Assembly: GCF_042686195.1 (NCBI RefSeq)
Contig: NZ_JBHUOQ010000001.1
Coordinates: 434,001-498,000 of the forward strand
Reading direction: 5' to 3'
Length of the DNA stretch: 64,000 nucleotides
DNA from: Corticicoccus populi
Lineage (GTDB): Bacteria > Bacillota > Bacilli > Staphylococcales > Salinicoccaceae
The position numbers were made by a program, and so were the translations under genes. Positions within the stretch are counted from its first letter, which is position 1. Every line of letters starts with the position of its first letter. The notes below the pieces were generated by a model. It was not told where the DNA came from and did no database searches. It saw only the letters and a program-made list of their open reading frames with translations. Of this stretch, positions 1 to 8,032 are shown piece after piece.

Positions 1-580
1 ATCATCGTAATTTATTTGTAAATATATAAGAATATTCTGATAATTAAAGATATTATTTATTTTAGTGTGTTAAAAGAAAGACTTTAATAAAGAGTTATCA
101 CTGCAGAATATTGTATTAAATACAGGCAGACATTACATTAGTATATAAACTGTAGTAATAACTATATACAAATCATAATAAAACAACTGAGATAAAAACC
201 ATATGACAGGGACAGTATAATTAGTGTGGAAATACTTAAAGGATATGTTTAATTAATATATGGAAAACATATCAGTAAAAGACTATAAACATATAGAATC
301 TCTTAAGCAGCTGATTATGTACTGAACATGATCAGCAAAGACATCTGATTAATAATGACTGACTAATGATAAATACAGATATTAATAAAAAATATTACGA
401 ATCACCAGTGAATTGTTTAAATCCGGATATCAGCTGATGAATCACAGATTAATACATAAAAACTAATGAAATCGTCTGTAAAAATAAACGCCCTTTCAAA
501 TATACTATAAAGTTTACATAACATATATTATAGGAAGTTATGGATGCTGGTTTCTCTTGTAACCTCCTGAATCATATATT
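1..580. other. AT-rich stretch with no recognisable gene
   Basis: No open frame of useful length, no tRNA or rRNA signature, and no clear tandem repeat was seen on either strand. The sequence is markedly more AT-rich than the coding DNA that follows. It may be an intergenic spacer or degraded DNA. An undetected small RNA cannot be excluded. Confidence 0.5.
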
Positions 581-856
581 AAGCATTTATAATGCTTTTT
601 TTGTCACACTTAATATGTTCTATATCTTCTTCTTCCGGCAGTTCCTCGTTCACTGAAGTGATTTCCACCTGTCGCATCACAGCGGCAGTGACTCATTCGA
701 TGCATATCATCTATCTACCCGTGATCCTCTTTTGGTCACAAGAATCGTATCCCCCGGTGAAAAAGGATACTTTTTCTGATGATTCAGATGAAATAAACCC
801 TCCCTCTTTAAAAACTGTGCAAAGGTGTACATCTGCCCTTCTATTTTAATTTTCAT
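579..856 (-). pseudogene. Possible decayed small gene
   Basis: On the minus strand a 49-codon frame starts at ATG 856 (MKIKIEGQMYTF...) and stops at 707-709. A second coding-like stretch in another frame (...MRQVEITSVNEELPEEE...) runs on to a TAA at 579-581, with one further in-frame TGA between the two. The composition looks protein-like in both halves, so this may be one gene broken by a frameshift and a nonsense change. No good ribosome binding site precedes the ATG. I do not recognise the family with any confidence; the first half has only a faint S4-like look. Confidence 0.25.
581..602 (+). terminator. Rho-independent terminator hairpin
   Basis: A 7-bp stem (AAGCATT / AATGCTT) with a 3-nt TAT loop is followed by a T run on the plus strand. 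It would end a plus-strand transcript coming from the AT-rich region, although no gene is visible there. On the minus strand it overlaps the last codons of a possible decayed gene. Confidence 0.6.
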
Positions 857-917
857 CGAAATAAATGACACCACTACGATATTACATCGTACCTGCACTC
901 ATGTGACATATGATTTA

Positions 918-947
918 TTGTATTTTTTCAGAATATTTGTGTATAAT
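918..947 (+). promoter_or_regulatory. Putative SigA promoter of pepF
   Basis: A perfect -10 TATAAT (942-947) lies 18 nt downstream of a weak -35 TTGTAT (918-923). The start codon of pepF follows about 48 nt later. Confidence 0.55.
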
Positions 948-995
948 GAAATCATACTTCGGTTTCCGAAATTTTATAGAAGAGGTGTCATAATA

Positions 996-2801
996 ATGGA
1001 AGAATTAAAGCACAGAAGTGAAGTTGATGTGAATTATACTTGGGACCTGACTCCCCTTTTCGAGTCTGATGCAGCTTGTGTTGAGGCAGTAGAAAAACTG
1101 AAAGGTGAAATTACTGCTTTCTCAGAAAAATATGAAGGCACTCTCGCTGATTTAAATAAGGCGGCGGATGCTGTTCATGAGTATGCGAAACTTGTTGAAG
1201 GACTGGTACCTGCCGGTACATATGCATCTTTAAGACTATCATCTGACCAAAGTGATAAAGAGGCGCAGAAATTATCTTCAACTTTTGCGAATTTAAGTAC
1301 TTTATTCGGTCGTGAAACAAGCTTTGTAAGAAGTGAACTTCTTGCTGAGGATGAGTCATATCTCGAGCAGCTGAAAGAAAAAGCATCTGAGTACAGTCAT
1401 TACATTGACGACTTGCTGCGTCAGAAACCTTATCAGCTCGATGCGAAAGTTGAAAAAGCACTTGCAGCCTATTCAAATGTATTTTCCGCACCTTACGGCT
1501 TATATAATAAGACAAAATTACTTGATATTGATTTCGGTACATTTGAAGCAAACGGTCAGGAAATCCCTTTGTCCTACCTTGCTTTTGAAGGTGAGCTTGA
1601 GAGTCATGAAGATACTGAGGTCCGCCGTAATGCGTTCCGCAAGTTCTATGATAAGCTTTCGGACTATCAGCATACGACTGCCGGAACATATGATATTCAA
1701 TTGAAAGAAGAAAAAACGACTGCTGACCTCCGTGGATACGAATCAGTCATTGATTACCTTCTACACGACCAGGAAGTGGATCAGGAATTATATCACCGTC
1801 AAATTGATATGATTATGTCCGACCTTGCACCGCATATGCGCCGTTATGCTAAACTGCTGAAAAAAGTAAACAAGCTGGATGAACTGCGTTATGAAGACTT
1901 GAAGATTTCTCTTGATTCAGAGGCGGAACCTGAAATCAGTGTGGATGAGTCCAGAAAATATATTATGGACGGACTCAGTGTAATGGGTGATGATTATGTG
2001 GAGATGCTGAACCGTGCATACGATGAACGCTGGATTGATTTTGTTAAAAACAAAGGGAAATCCACCGGTGCTTTCTGTTCAAGTCCATATGGGTCACATC
2101 CGTTTATTTTAATTTCATGGACTTCATTAATGACAGAAGTGTTTGTTCTTGCACACGAACTCGGTCATGCCGGCCATTTCTATAATGCAAACCGTGCACA
2201 GAATGTATTTGATGCAAGAAGTTCGATGTACTTTATCGAAGCGCCGAGCACAATGAATGAAATGCTGATGGCGAATCATCTGCTTAAAAACTCTGAAGAC
2301 CCTAAATTTAAGCGCTGGGTGATTTCTTCTATTATTTCAAGAACCTACTATCATAACTGTGTGACGCATCTGCTTGAAGCTGCGTATCAGCGTGAAGTGT
2401 ATAAAAAAGTGGATAATTACGAAAGTGTTACTGCGAATGACTTAAATGACTTAAAGCGTAATGTAATTGAAGAGTTCTGGGGAGATGACGTGACAATCAC
2501 TGAAGGTGCTGAATTGACATGGATGAGACAGCCGCACTACTACATGGGATTATATCCATATACGTATTCAGCTGGTCTAACTATTGCGACTGCAATGAGT
2601 AAACGTGTATTAAATGAAGGTCAGCCTGCTGTTGATGACTGGTTAAAAGTATTAAAATCAGGCGGAACTAAAAATCCTGTAGAACTTTCTCAAATGGCGG
2701 GTATCGATATTACAACAAATCAGCCTTTAAAAGAAACAATCAATTACATCGGCGAACTGGTTGATGAACTGGAGCGTTTAACTGAGGAAATTGACGGGTA
2801 A
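996..2801 (+). CDS. pepF: Oligoendopeptidase F
   Basis: This is a cytosolic zinc metallopeptidase of family M3B that cleaves short oligopeptides. The protein has 601 residues, the usual PepF length. The start at 996 is chosen because GAGGTG lies 8 nt upstream; a longer frame to 825 would run through the promoter. The zinc site is visible: HELGH at residues 387-391 within AHELGHAGH, then the FIEAPSTMNE motif whose Glu (about 415) is the third ligand. An N-terminal helical domain precedes the catalytic half. The gene is monocistronic, with its own promoter and a hairpin after the stop. In S. aureus pepF follows the mecA/coiA region (from memory), which is not seen here. Confidence 0.95.
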   Translation: MEELKHRSEVDVNYTWDLTPLFESDAACVEAVEKLKGEITAFSEKYEGTLADLNKAADAVHEYAKLVEGLVPAGTYASLRLSSDQSDKEAQKLSSTFANLSTLFGRETSFVRSELLAEDESYLEQLKEKASEYSHYIDDLLRQKPYQLDAKVEKALAAYSNVFSAPYGLYNKTKLLDIDFGTFEANGQEIPLSYLAFEGELESHEDTEVRRNAFRKFYDKLSDYQHTTAGTYDIQLKEEKTTADLRGYESVIDYLLHDQEVDQELYHRQIDMIMSDLAPHMRRYAKLLKKVNKLDELRYEDLKISLDSEAEPEISVDESRKYIMDGLSVMGDDYVEMLNRAYDERWIDFVKNKGKSTGAFCSSPYGSHPFILISWTSLMTEVFVLAHELGHAGHFYNANRAQNVFDARSSMYFIEAPSTMNEMLMANHLLKNSEDPKFKRWVISSIISRTYYHNCVTHLLEAAYQREVYKKVDNYESVTANDLNDLKRNVIEEFWGDDVTITEGAELTWMRQPHYYMGLYPYTYSAGLTIATAMSKRVLNEGQPAVDDWLKVLKSGGTKNPVELSQMAGIDITTNQPLKETINYIGELVDELERLTEEIDG

Positions 2802-2806
2802 TAACT

Positions 2807-2829
2807 GAACATGGGATTCCCCTATGTTC
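2807..2829 (+). terminator. Hairpin after pepF
   Basis: An inverted repeat (GAACATGGG / CCC..ATGTTC) starts 5 nt after the pepF stop. There is no strong T run behind it, so termination is only suggested. Confidence 0.35.
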
Positions 2830-2919
2830 TAAGTGTTAAATGGTAATTGAATGATTTTGTTCACTTGGAGTATTTATAGACAGTCAGTTTATTAATTATA
2901 TATACAAGGAGAATGAAGA

Positions 2920-3810
2920 ATGGATAATACAAATTTAACAGACCCGAGAAAACAGTATTACTCAGATGACTTTCCTGAGCAGGATCAGGGCACCCCTGCC
3001 CTGCAGCATAAAATGAAACCAAAACCGGACTGTGGTGAGTCATCTTATAAAGGACACGGCAGACTTGAAGGCCGTAATGCTTTAATTACCGGTGGTGATT
3101 CAGGTATCGGACGTGCTGCAGCCATTGCTTATGCACGGGAAGGTGCAAATGTAGCAATTCAATTTGTGCCTGGTGAAGAAGCAGATGCTCAGGAAGTAAA
3201 AGAAATTATTGAAAAGGAAGGCAGAAAATCACTATTGCTGCCTTGTGATTTCAAAGATGACGGTACCCCGACGGATATTGTTAAACAAACGGTCGATGCA
3301 TTCGGCGCTTTGGATATTCTGGTGCTGAATTCTGCCTTGCAGGTTGCCCAGCCGTCATTAAGTGATTTAACTATGGAACAGGTTAACGACACGTTTAAAG
3401 TAAATATCATCAGTATGTTTGAATCTGTAAAAGCAGCTGAGGAATATTTGGAACCCGGCAGTGCTGTAATTACGACAACTTCTGTTCAAGGTTCAAGACC
3501 AGGGCCGCCTCTTTCAGATTACGCAGCGACAAATGCTGCAATTAATAACTTTACAGTTTCTATGTCTAAATACTTTGCACCGAAAGGTATCAGGGTAAAT
3601 GGTGTTGCACCAGGTCCTGTGTGGACACCGCTGCAGTTAGACGGTGGTAAGCTTGACGGTGAAATTCCTGAATTCGGCCAGAAGGCGGCGCTGACCCGTG
3701 CTGCACAGCCGGTCGAACTTGCGCCGGTCTATGTACTGCTTGCGTCTGAAGAAGGCAGTTATATTTCAGGAGAAATTTACGGTTTAACAGGCGGTAAGGA
3801 CTTTTTATAA
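2920..3810 (+). CDS. SDR-family oxidoreductase, catalytic Lys missing
   Basis: This is a 296-residue protein of the YhdF/YhxC-like short-chain dehydrogenase group, which carries an extra N-terminal segment of about 45 residues before the Rossmann fold. AAGGAG lies 8 nt upstream of ATG. The nucleotide-binding motif TGGDSGIG is at 57-64. Ser188 and Tyr201 have the usual 13-residue spacing of the catalytic Ser and Tyr. However, the YxxxK motif reads YAATN: the Lys is Asn205 (codon AAT). The NNAG structural motif also reads LNSA. The C-terminal GEIYGLTGG segment is typical of the family. Related proteins are often general-stress dehydrogenases, but the substrate is unknown. The protein may bind NAD(P) with reduced or altered catalysis. 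It is a single gene with a strong terminator behind it. Confidence 0.85.
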   Translation: MDNTNLTDPRKQYYSDDFPEQDQGTPALQHKMKPKPDCGESSYKGHGRLEGRNALITGGDSGIGRAAAIAYAREGANVAIQFVPGEEADAQEVKEIIEKEGRKSLLLPCDFKDDGTPTDIVKQTVDAFGALDILVLNSALQVAQPSLSDLTMEQVNDTFKVNIISMFESVKAAEEYLEPGSAVITTTSVQGSRPGPPLSDYAATNAAINNFTVSMSKYFAPKGIRVNGVAPGPVWTPLQLDGGKLDGEIPEFGQKAALTRAAQPVELAPVYVLLASEEGSYISGEIYGLTGGKDFL

Positions 3811-3830
3811 AATTATCAAAGCAATGATTA

Positions 3831-3869
3831 AAGAGCTGCAGGCAAAATGCCTGCAGCTCTTACTTTTTT
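3831..3869 (+). terminator. Strong terminator after the SDR gene
   Basis: A 14-bp perfect stem (AAGAGCTGCAGGCA, AAA loop, TGCCTGCAGCTCTT) is followed by ACTTTTTT. It separates the SDR gene from the convergent cvfB. Confidence 0.9.
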
Positions 3870-3890
3870 ATAAGCAATATTATAAAATTT

Positions 3891-4754
3891 TTATTTTAAA
3901 TATGTCGATCCGTCCCGCTGTTCGATTTTCCCTGCTTTCATTAAACGGCCGAGTGCGCGTTTAAATGATCCTTTTGAGATATTAAATGCATCTTTAATAT
4001 CTTCAGGTGAAGATTTATCGGATAAAGGCATCATTCCATCATTTTGAGTGATATAATCGAGAATCATTTTACTGTCTGAATCCATTTTTTGATAGGCCTG
4101 TTTGATAAATGATCCGTTAATTTCACCATTTTCATTGACACCGATGGCTCTGAATTTCACTTCTTCACCAAGACGGGGTTCGTGCTCTCTTTCTGATTCG
4201 TGTACAAAAGCTTTATGTCCTTCTGTTGTCAGTATGAAGGTACCGACTTTAAGCAGACGGTAAGGACGCCCTGTAAACCATTTATTTTTGATCTCTTCAA
4301 ATTTTTCTTTATCGAATGGTGTGAAACGTTCAGCTGCTTCCTGTTCACTGATTAATTTGCCGTACAGCTGGTTGTCGGATTCTGCCCGTAACTGTATATA
4401 GACTTCATCGCCCTCTTTCGGCCACACTTCCTTCATTTTCGGCAGATCAATCCACGGGATTAAGATTTCTCTCGGTGCACCGACATCAACATATGCACCA
4501 TCTCTGTTGACTTCAATTACCTCAGCATAACCGAATTTATTCCGGGAAGCACTCGGGACTATGGGTGCTGCAAATAATTCGCCACTTCTGTTTGGATAGA
4601 TAAACGCACTGACCTCTTCGCCGATTTCATATTCTTTATCTGTGGCAGAGGAATTCATTCGAATGTACGTATCATTTTCATACGTTAGATGATACGTCGA
4701 TCCTTCTCTTTTAATTACTTCTAAAAATTGTACAGTTCCTGATAAATTTTCCAT
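3891..4754 (-). CDS. cvfB: S1-domain RNA-binding virulence regulator CvfB
   Basis: This 287-residue protein matches conserved virulence factor B, an RNA-binding protein of tandem S1-like domains followed by a winged-helix domain (B. subtilis YitL type). In S. aureus it influences agr and exoprotein expression (known for the family). The start at 4754 (MENLSGTVQF) is preceded by AGGAG at 7 nt; the open frame continues upstream into the sirtuin gene but without a better start. S1-type segments are visible around VEVIEVNRDGAYVDVG and VKFRAIGVNENGEING. The C-terminal stretch LSDKSSPEDIKDAFNISKG looks like the winged helix. Its ribosome binding site overlaps the TAG stop of the sirtuin gene, so the two are probably translationally coupled. 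Confidence 0.9.
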   Translation of the reverse strand: MENLSGTVQFLEVIKREGSTYHLTYENDTYIRMNSSATDKEYEIGEEVSAFIYPNRSGELFAAPIVPSASRNKFGYAEVIEVNRDGAYVDVGAPREILIPWIDLPKMKEVWPKEGDEVYIQLRAESDNQLYGKLISEQEAAERFTPFDKEKFEEIKNKWFTGRPYRLLKVGTFILTTEGHKAFVHESEREHEPRLGEEVKFRAIGVNENGEINGSFIKQAYQKMDSDSKMILDYITQNDGMMPLSDKSSPEDIKDAFNISKGSFKRALGRLMKAGKIEQRDGSTYLK

Positions 4755-4764
4755 TATATTTCTC

Positions 4765-5502
4765 CTAAATTTCTTCAAGTTTTTCCAGTTCGGAAATGAC
4801 ATGTGTCATGTCTTCATTGATTACAAGTGTTGCGTTATCATCATAAGGTGTCGCGTCTTTATTAATAATCACAAAATGTCTGCCTTTAAAATGTGTAGTT
4901 AAATAAGCAGCGGGATTGACGACAAGGGATGACCCGAGGACAACGAGCGTATCTGCTTCCTGAAATTTTGAGATGGCACTGAAGACAGTCTGCTCATTCA
5001 GCATTTCACCGTAAAGTACAATGTCCGGCCTGACAACACCGCCGCATCGGCAGAAACCAATGTCATCAGAAATAATTTCATTTTTTGAATATGTCCGGGT
5101 GCACTCTGTACAGTAAAATTTTGCGAGCGACCCGTGAAGTTCATCAATATTCCTGCTTCCGGCATCATGGTGTAGGCCGTCAATATTCTGTGTAATCACA
5201 CCGGATGATTTCCCCTGTCTTTCAAGTTTTTCAATATAGTAATGAACGTTATTCGGCTGTTTATCGGCGAGCAGTAATCTTTTTCTGTAAAAGTTTACGA
5301 AATTCTGTGGATTATCTTCTAAATGATTAATGCTGAGCAGGTATTCAGGTTCATATCCGTCTTTTGAGATTTCATCGAACAAGCCGCCCATACTTCTAAA
5401 ATCAGGTATGCCGCTTGCGACCGATACACCGGCGCCTGTAAAAAACACGATATTATTGGATTCAGAAATAATTTTGTTCAGTTGAGAAACGTTTGCAGAC
5501 AC
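4765..5502 (-). CDS. Sir2-family NAD-dependent protein deacylase
   Basis: This is a 245-residue sirtuin that removes acyl groups from protein lysines using NAD+. The start is the GTG at 5502, which has AGGAGG 7 nt upstream; an ATG 22 codons further up has no such site. Visible motifs are GAGVSVASGIPDFR (NAD binding), QNIDGLH, the catalytic His in ELHGS, and a zinc ribbon made of CTEC and CRC plus following residues. The layout fits bacterial class U sirtuins rather than macrodomain-linked SirTM, and no macrodomain or lipoate-ligase gene is adjacent. It lies directly upstream of cvfB in one transcript, which hints at joint regulation but proves no functional link. Confidence 0.88.
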   Translation of the reverse strand: MSANVSQLNKIISESNNIVFFTGAGVSVASGIPDFRSMGGLFDEISKDGYEPEYLLSINHLEDNPQNFVNFYRKRLLLADKQPNNVHYYIEKLERQGKSSGVITQNIDGLHHDAGSRNIDELHGSLAKFYCTECTRTYSKNEIISDDIGFCRCGGVVRPDIVLYGEMLNEQTVFSAISKFQEADTLVVLGSSLVVNPAAYLTTHFKGRHFVIINKDATPYDDNATLVINEDMTHVISELEKLEEI

Positions 5503-5631
5503 AGTATTGCCTCCTGTAATTAATACTCTAATATTACCATATTCAGCCGCTGATAACGAAAGTTTCATTTATATAAGATGAATGTTTAGAAGATATTATA
5601 TATTTTATAATTCCGATTTTTCTGATTTTTG

Positions 5632-5660
5632 TTGAGCATTAAATTCAAGTGGTGTATATT
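5632..5660 (+). promoter_or_regulatory. Putative promoter of two small genes
   Basis: TTGAGC (5632-5637) and TATATT (5655-5660) are separated by 17 nt, 20 nt ahead of the ATG of the next plus-strand gene. Confidence 0.5.
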
Positions 5661-5680
5661 CATTAAAAGGAGTTGGTCAC

Positions 5681-5923
5681 ATGAAAAATAATTATGACAG
5701 TTTGTTCAGAAAGTTTTTAGGAGAAGTGCTTGAGGCGGAACATGAATTCGGTGCCCCGCTTTATGTGGTCCGCGGTGAAGGTACAGACGGCTATGATCCC
5801 ATTATTGATTATTTTTTCAGTCATAAAGAGAGTCTCGCTGTTGATGGAACGGTCGAACAAAAGACAATTGCAGGTGCCATTGAAGAATTCAGCAGTCATG
5901 TTGTCCCTTTAGAATTTAAGTAA
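5681..5923 (+). CDS. Hypothetical protein, 80 aa
   Basis: I do not recognise this family. The ATG is preceded by AAGGAG at 8 nt and by a plausible promoter, so expression is likely. The protein is acidic, soluble and without membrane segments or cysteines. It begins MKNNYDSLFRKFLGEV and contains a Gly/Asp-rich loop (RGEGTDGYDPI) followed by helical sequence. It lies 43 nt upstream of a second small unknown gene, and the pair ends at a terminator, so the two probably form one transcript. It is transcribed away from the sirtuin-cvfB pair. Confidence 0.6.
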   Translation: MKNNYDSLFRKFLGEVLEAEHEFGAPLYVVRGEGTDGYDPIIDYFFSHKESLAVDGTVEQKTIAGAIEEFSSHVVPLEFK

Positions 5924-5966
5924 GCCTGATTGAGACAGGTATTATTGAAGAGAGGTGAAGATAACC

Positions 5967-6161
5967 ATGCATGCGAATGATGTAGTAAGAATCCACAAAG
6001 AAAGTTTATATTCAACGTTTAAATTTATCGATGATCAGAAAGTAACAGCAAATAATGTGGAATATGTGGATGATAATACTGTACTCGTGAATGAAGTGGT
6101 GCTGATTAATCTTTCAAATGTTAAAACTGTCACTTACGCTAAAGAAGGCTCGAAAATATAA
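5967..6161 (+). CDS. Hypothetical protein, 64 aa
   Basis: I do not recognise this protein. The start at 5967 (MHANDVVRIHKES) has AGAGGTGA 8 nt upstream; a GTG at 5955 lies inside that site and is unlikely. The sequence alternates short hydrophobic and charged stretches (VVLINLSNVKTVTYAKEG) and reads like a small all-beta domain. It follows the 80-residue gene closely and ends 2 nt before a strong terminator. Confidence 0.6.
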   Translation: MHANDVVRIHKESLYSTFKFIDDQKVTANNVEYVDDNTVLVNEVVLINLSNVKTVTYAKEGSKI

Positions 6162-6162
6162 T

Positions 6163-6217
6163 AATAATCCATCCGGTGCCGGGTATTCTCTCCTCCTGAC
6201 ACCGGGTGGATTATTTT
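6163..6217 (+). terminator. Terminator of the two-gene unit
   Basis: A long imperfect hairpin (AATAATCCATCCGGTG pairing with CACCGGGTGGATTATT, one G-U pair, about 21-nt loop) is followed by TTTTAAT right after the stop codon. Confidence 0.8.
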
Positions 6218-6287
6218 AATGTCTCCCCTTCTCTTGTGAACGTATCGGTTTTATTCTTCCTATAAATTGATGAATATGTGTTGAAAA

Positions 6288-6302
6288 CGCATTTTAAATG
6301 CG
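6288..6302. promoter_or_regulatory. Perfect palindrome upstream of the ABC-F gene
   Basis: CGCATTTTAAATGCG has 7-nt arms around a single central T. It lies about 30 nt ahead of a likely -10 (TATTAT, 6333-6338) of the ABC-F gene. It could be an operator, but no regulator is known. Confidence 0.35.
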
Positions 6303-6371
6303 AAAGACCTCACATAAGCCCTTTAAATATGGTATTATCGCTAAAGGAATATAATTAAGGAGAATGTGTCT

Positions 6372-7976
6372 ATGCTACAAGTAAGTGACGTTAGTCTGCG
6401 TTTTGGTGACCGCAAACTTTTTGAAGACGTTAATATAAAATTTACACCTGGAAACTGTTATGGTCTGATTGGTGCAAACGGTGCAGGTAAATCAACTTTT
6501 TTAAAGATTTTATCCGGCGAAATTGAGTCCCAGACCGGAAATGTTTCAATGGCGAAAGATGAACGGCTGGCTGTTTTGAAACAGGATCATTTCGGCTATG
6601 AAGATGAACGTGTACTGGATGTAGTGCTGATGGGTCATGCACGTCTATGGGAAGTGTCAAAAGAGAAAAATGAAATTTATATGAAACCTGACTTTTCCGA
6701 TGAAGATGGTATCCGCGCAGCTGAACTTGAAGGTGAGTACGGTGAAATGGGCGGATGGACTGCTGAAAGTGATGCAGAAAGTCTGCTTCACGGCCTTGGT
6801 ATCGGCAGTGATTTAATTGATAAGAAAATGTCTGAACTCGAAAATAATCAAAAAGTTAAAGTACTTCTTGCTCAGAGTTTATTCGGAACACCGGATGTAC
6901 TCCTTCTTGATGAGCCGACCAATGGTCTTGATATTGAAGCGATTCAATGGCTTGAAAACTTTTTAATTGATTTTGAGAATACTGTAATTGTTGTATCCCA
7001 CGACAGACACTTTTTGAATAATGTATGTACGCATATTGCTGACCTTGATTTTGGAAAAATTCAGCTGTATGTAGGTAATTATGATTTCTGGTATCAGTCC
7101 AGCCAGCTCGCACAGCAGATGGCCCAGGAACAAAATAAGAAAAAAGAAGAAAAAATTAAAGAACTGAAAGACTTTGTTGCGCGTTTCAGCGCGAATGCTT
7201 CAAAATCCAAACAGGCAACAAGCCGTAAGAAAATGCTCGACAAAATTGAGCTTGATGACATTAAACCTTCATCAAGACGTTATCCGTTTGTCGGCTTTAC
7301 ACCGGACCGGGAAATCGGTAATGATCTGCTTTATGTTAATGGACTGTCGCATTCAATTGACGGGGAAAAAGTGCTTGATAACATCAGTTTCACTTTAAAC
7401 CCTTATGATAAAACAGTATTAATCGGATCTTCGGAAATCGCCCGCACCACCCTTCTCCGTATTTTGGCCGGTGAAATTACACCGGATGAAGGTGAAGTGC
7501 GTTTTGGTGTAACGACAACACAAAGCTATATGCCGAAAGATAACTCTAAATACTTTGCCGACGGGAATTTAAATCTTGTGGACTGGCTGCGTCAGTACGC
7601 ACCGCCTGAGGAACAGACAGAAACTTTCTTAAGAGGATTTCTCGGCCGTATGCTCTTCAGCGGTGAAGAAGCAAAGAAAAAATCAAATGTTTTATCCGGT
7701 GGTGAAAAAATGCGTGCCATGCTGAGTAAGATGATGTTGTCAAAAGCAAATGTCATCATGCTCGATGAGCCGACAAACCACCTGGACTTAGAAAGTATCA
7801 CTTCCGTCAACGAAGGTTTGAAAAACTTTAAAGGTTCTATTATTTTCACATCACACGACTTTGAATTTATTAATACAATTGCGAACAGTGTGCTTGATTT
7901 ATCAGAGCCTGGAGCGGTTGTGAAAGAGTCTTCATACGAAGAATATTTAAAGGATAAAGGTGTAATTAAACTTTAG
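6372..7976 (+). CDS. ABC-F family ATPase (YkpA/YbiT-like)
   Basis: This is a 534-residue soluble protein with two ABC ATPase domains and no membrane segment. The family acts on ribosomes, as translation factors or in antibiotic protection. ATG 6372 is chosen because AAGGAG is 9 nt upstream; the GTG at 6366 is only 3 nt away. Domain 1 has a normal Walker A (GANGAGKST) and DEPTNGLD, but its signature is LENNQK instead of LSGGQ. An interdomain linker rich in Lys and Glu (about residues 240-290) follows. Domain 2 keeps LSGGEK and DEPTNHLD, but its Walker A reads GSSEIARTT, so the conserved Gly is Ala and the invariant Lys is Arg. The degenerate first signature is, from memory, usual in this subfamily, so it is probably a housekeeping factor. 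Confidence 0.88.
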   Translation: MLQVSDVSLRFGDRKLFEDVNIKFTPGNCYGLIGANGAGKSTFLKILSGEIESQTGNVSMAKDERLAVLKQDHFGYEDERVLDVVLMGHARLWEVSKEKNEIYMKPDFSDEDGIRAAELEGEYGEMGGWTAESDAESLLHGLGIGSDLIDKKMSELENNQKVKVLLAQSLFGTPDVLLLDEPTNGLDIEAIQWLENFLIDFENTVIVVSHDRHFLNNVCTHIADLDFGKIQLYVGNYDFWYQSSQLAQQMAQEQNKKKEEKIKELKDFVARFSANASKSKQATSRKKMLDKIELDDIKPSSRRYPFVGFTPDREIGNDLLYVNGLSHSIDGEKVLDNISFTLNPYDKTVLIGSSEIARTTLLRILAGEITPDEGEVRFGVTTTQSYMPKDNSKYFADGNLNLVDWLRQYAPPEEQTETFLRGFLGRMLFSGEEAKKKSNVLSGGEKMRAMLSKMMLSKANVIMLDEPTNHLDLESITSVNEGLKNFKGSIIFTSHDFEFINTIANSVLDLSEPGAVVKESSYEEYLKDKGVIKL

Positions 7977-7978
7977 GG

Positions 7979-8007
7979 TTTACACATACTCATTAGGTAT
8001 GTATAAT
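7979..8007 (+). promoter_or_regulatory. Promoter of the dap-lysA operon
   Basis: TTTACA (7979-7984) and TATAAT (8002-8007) are separated by 17 nt. The -35 begins 3 nt after the ABC-F stop codon. Transcription would start about 20 nt before the lysine aptamer. Confidence 0.8.
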
Positions 8008-8032
8008 GAAGTTCAAATAATCAAATAATTTT

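Noticed and set aside
825..995. Long N-terminal extension of pepF (57 extra codons)
   Set aside because: It would be translated from upstream of and through the promoter; ATG 996 has a good ribosome site and gives the normal PepF length.
1111..1689. 192-codon minus-strand frame inside pepF
   Set aside because: It is a shadow of pepF: no ribosome site, a composition rich in His and Gln, and a real gene on the other strand.
2807..2829. Possible LexA box (GAAC...GTTC) after pepF
   Set aside because: The spacing does not match the Gram-positive LexA site, and the arms form a hairpin after the stop codon.
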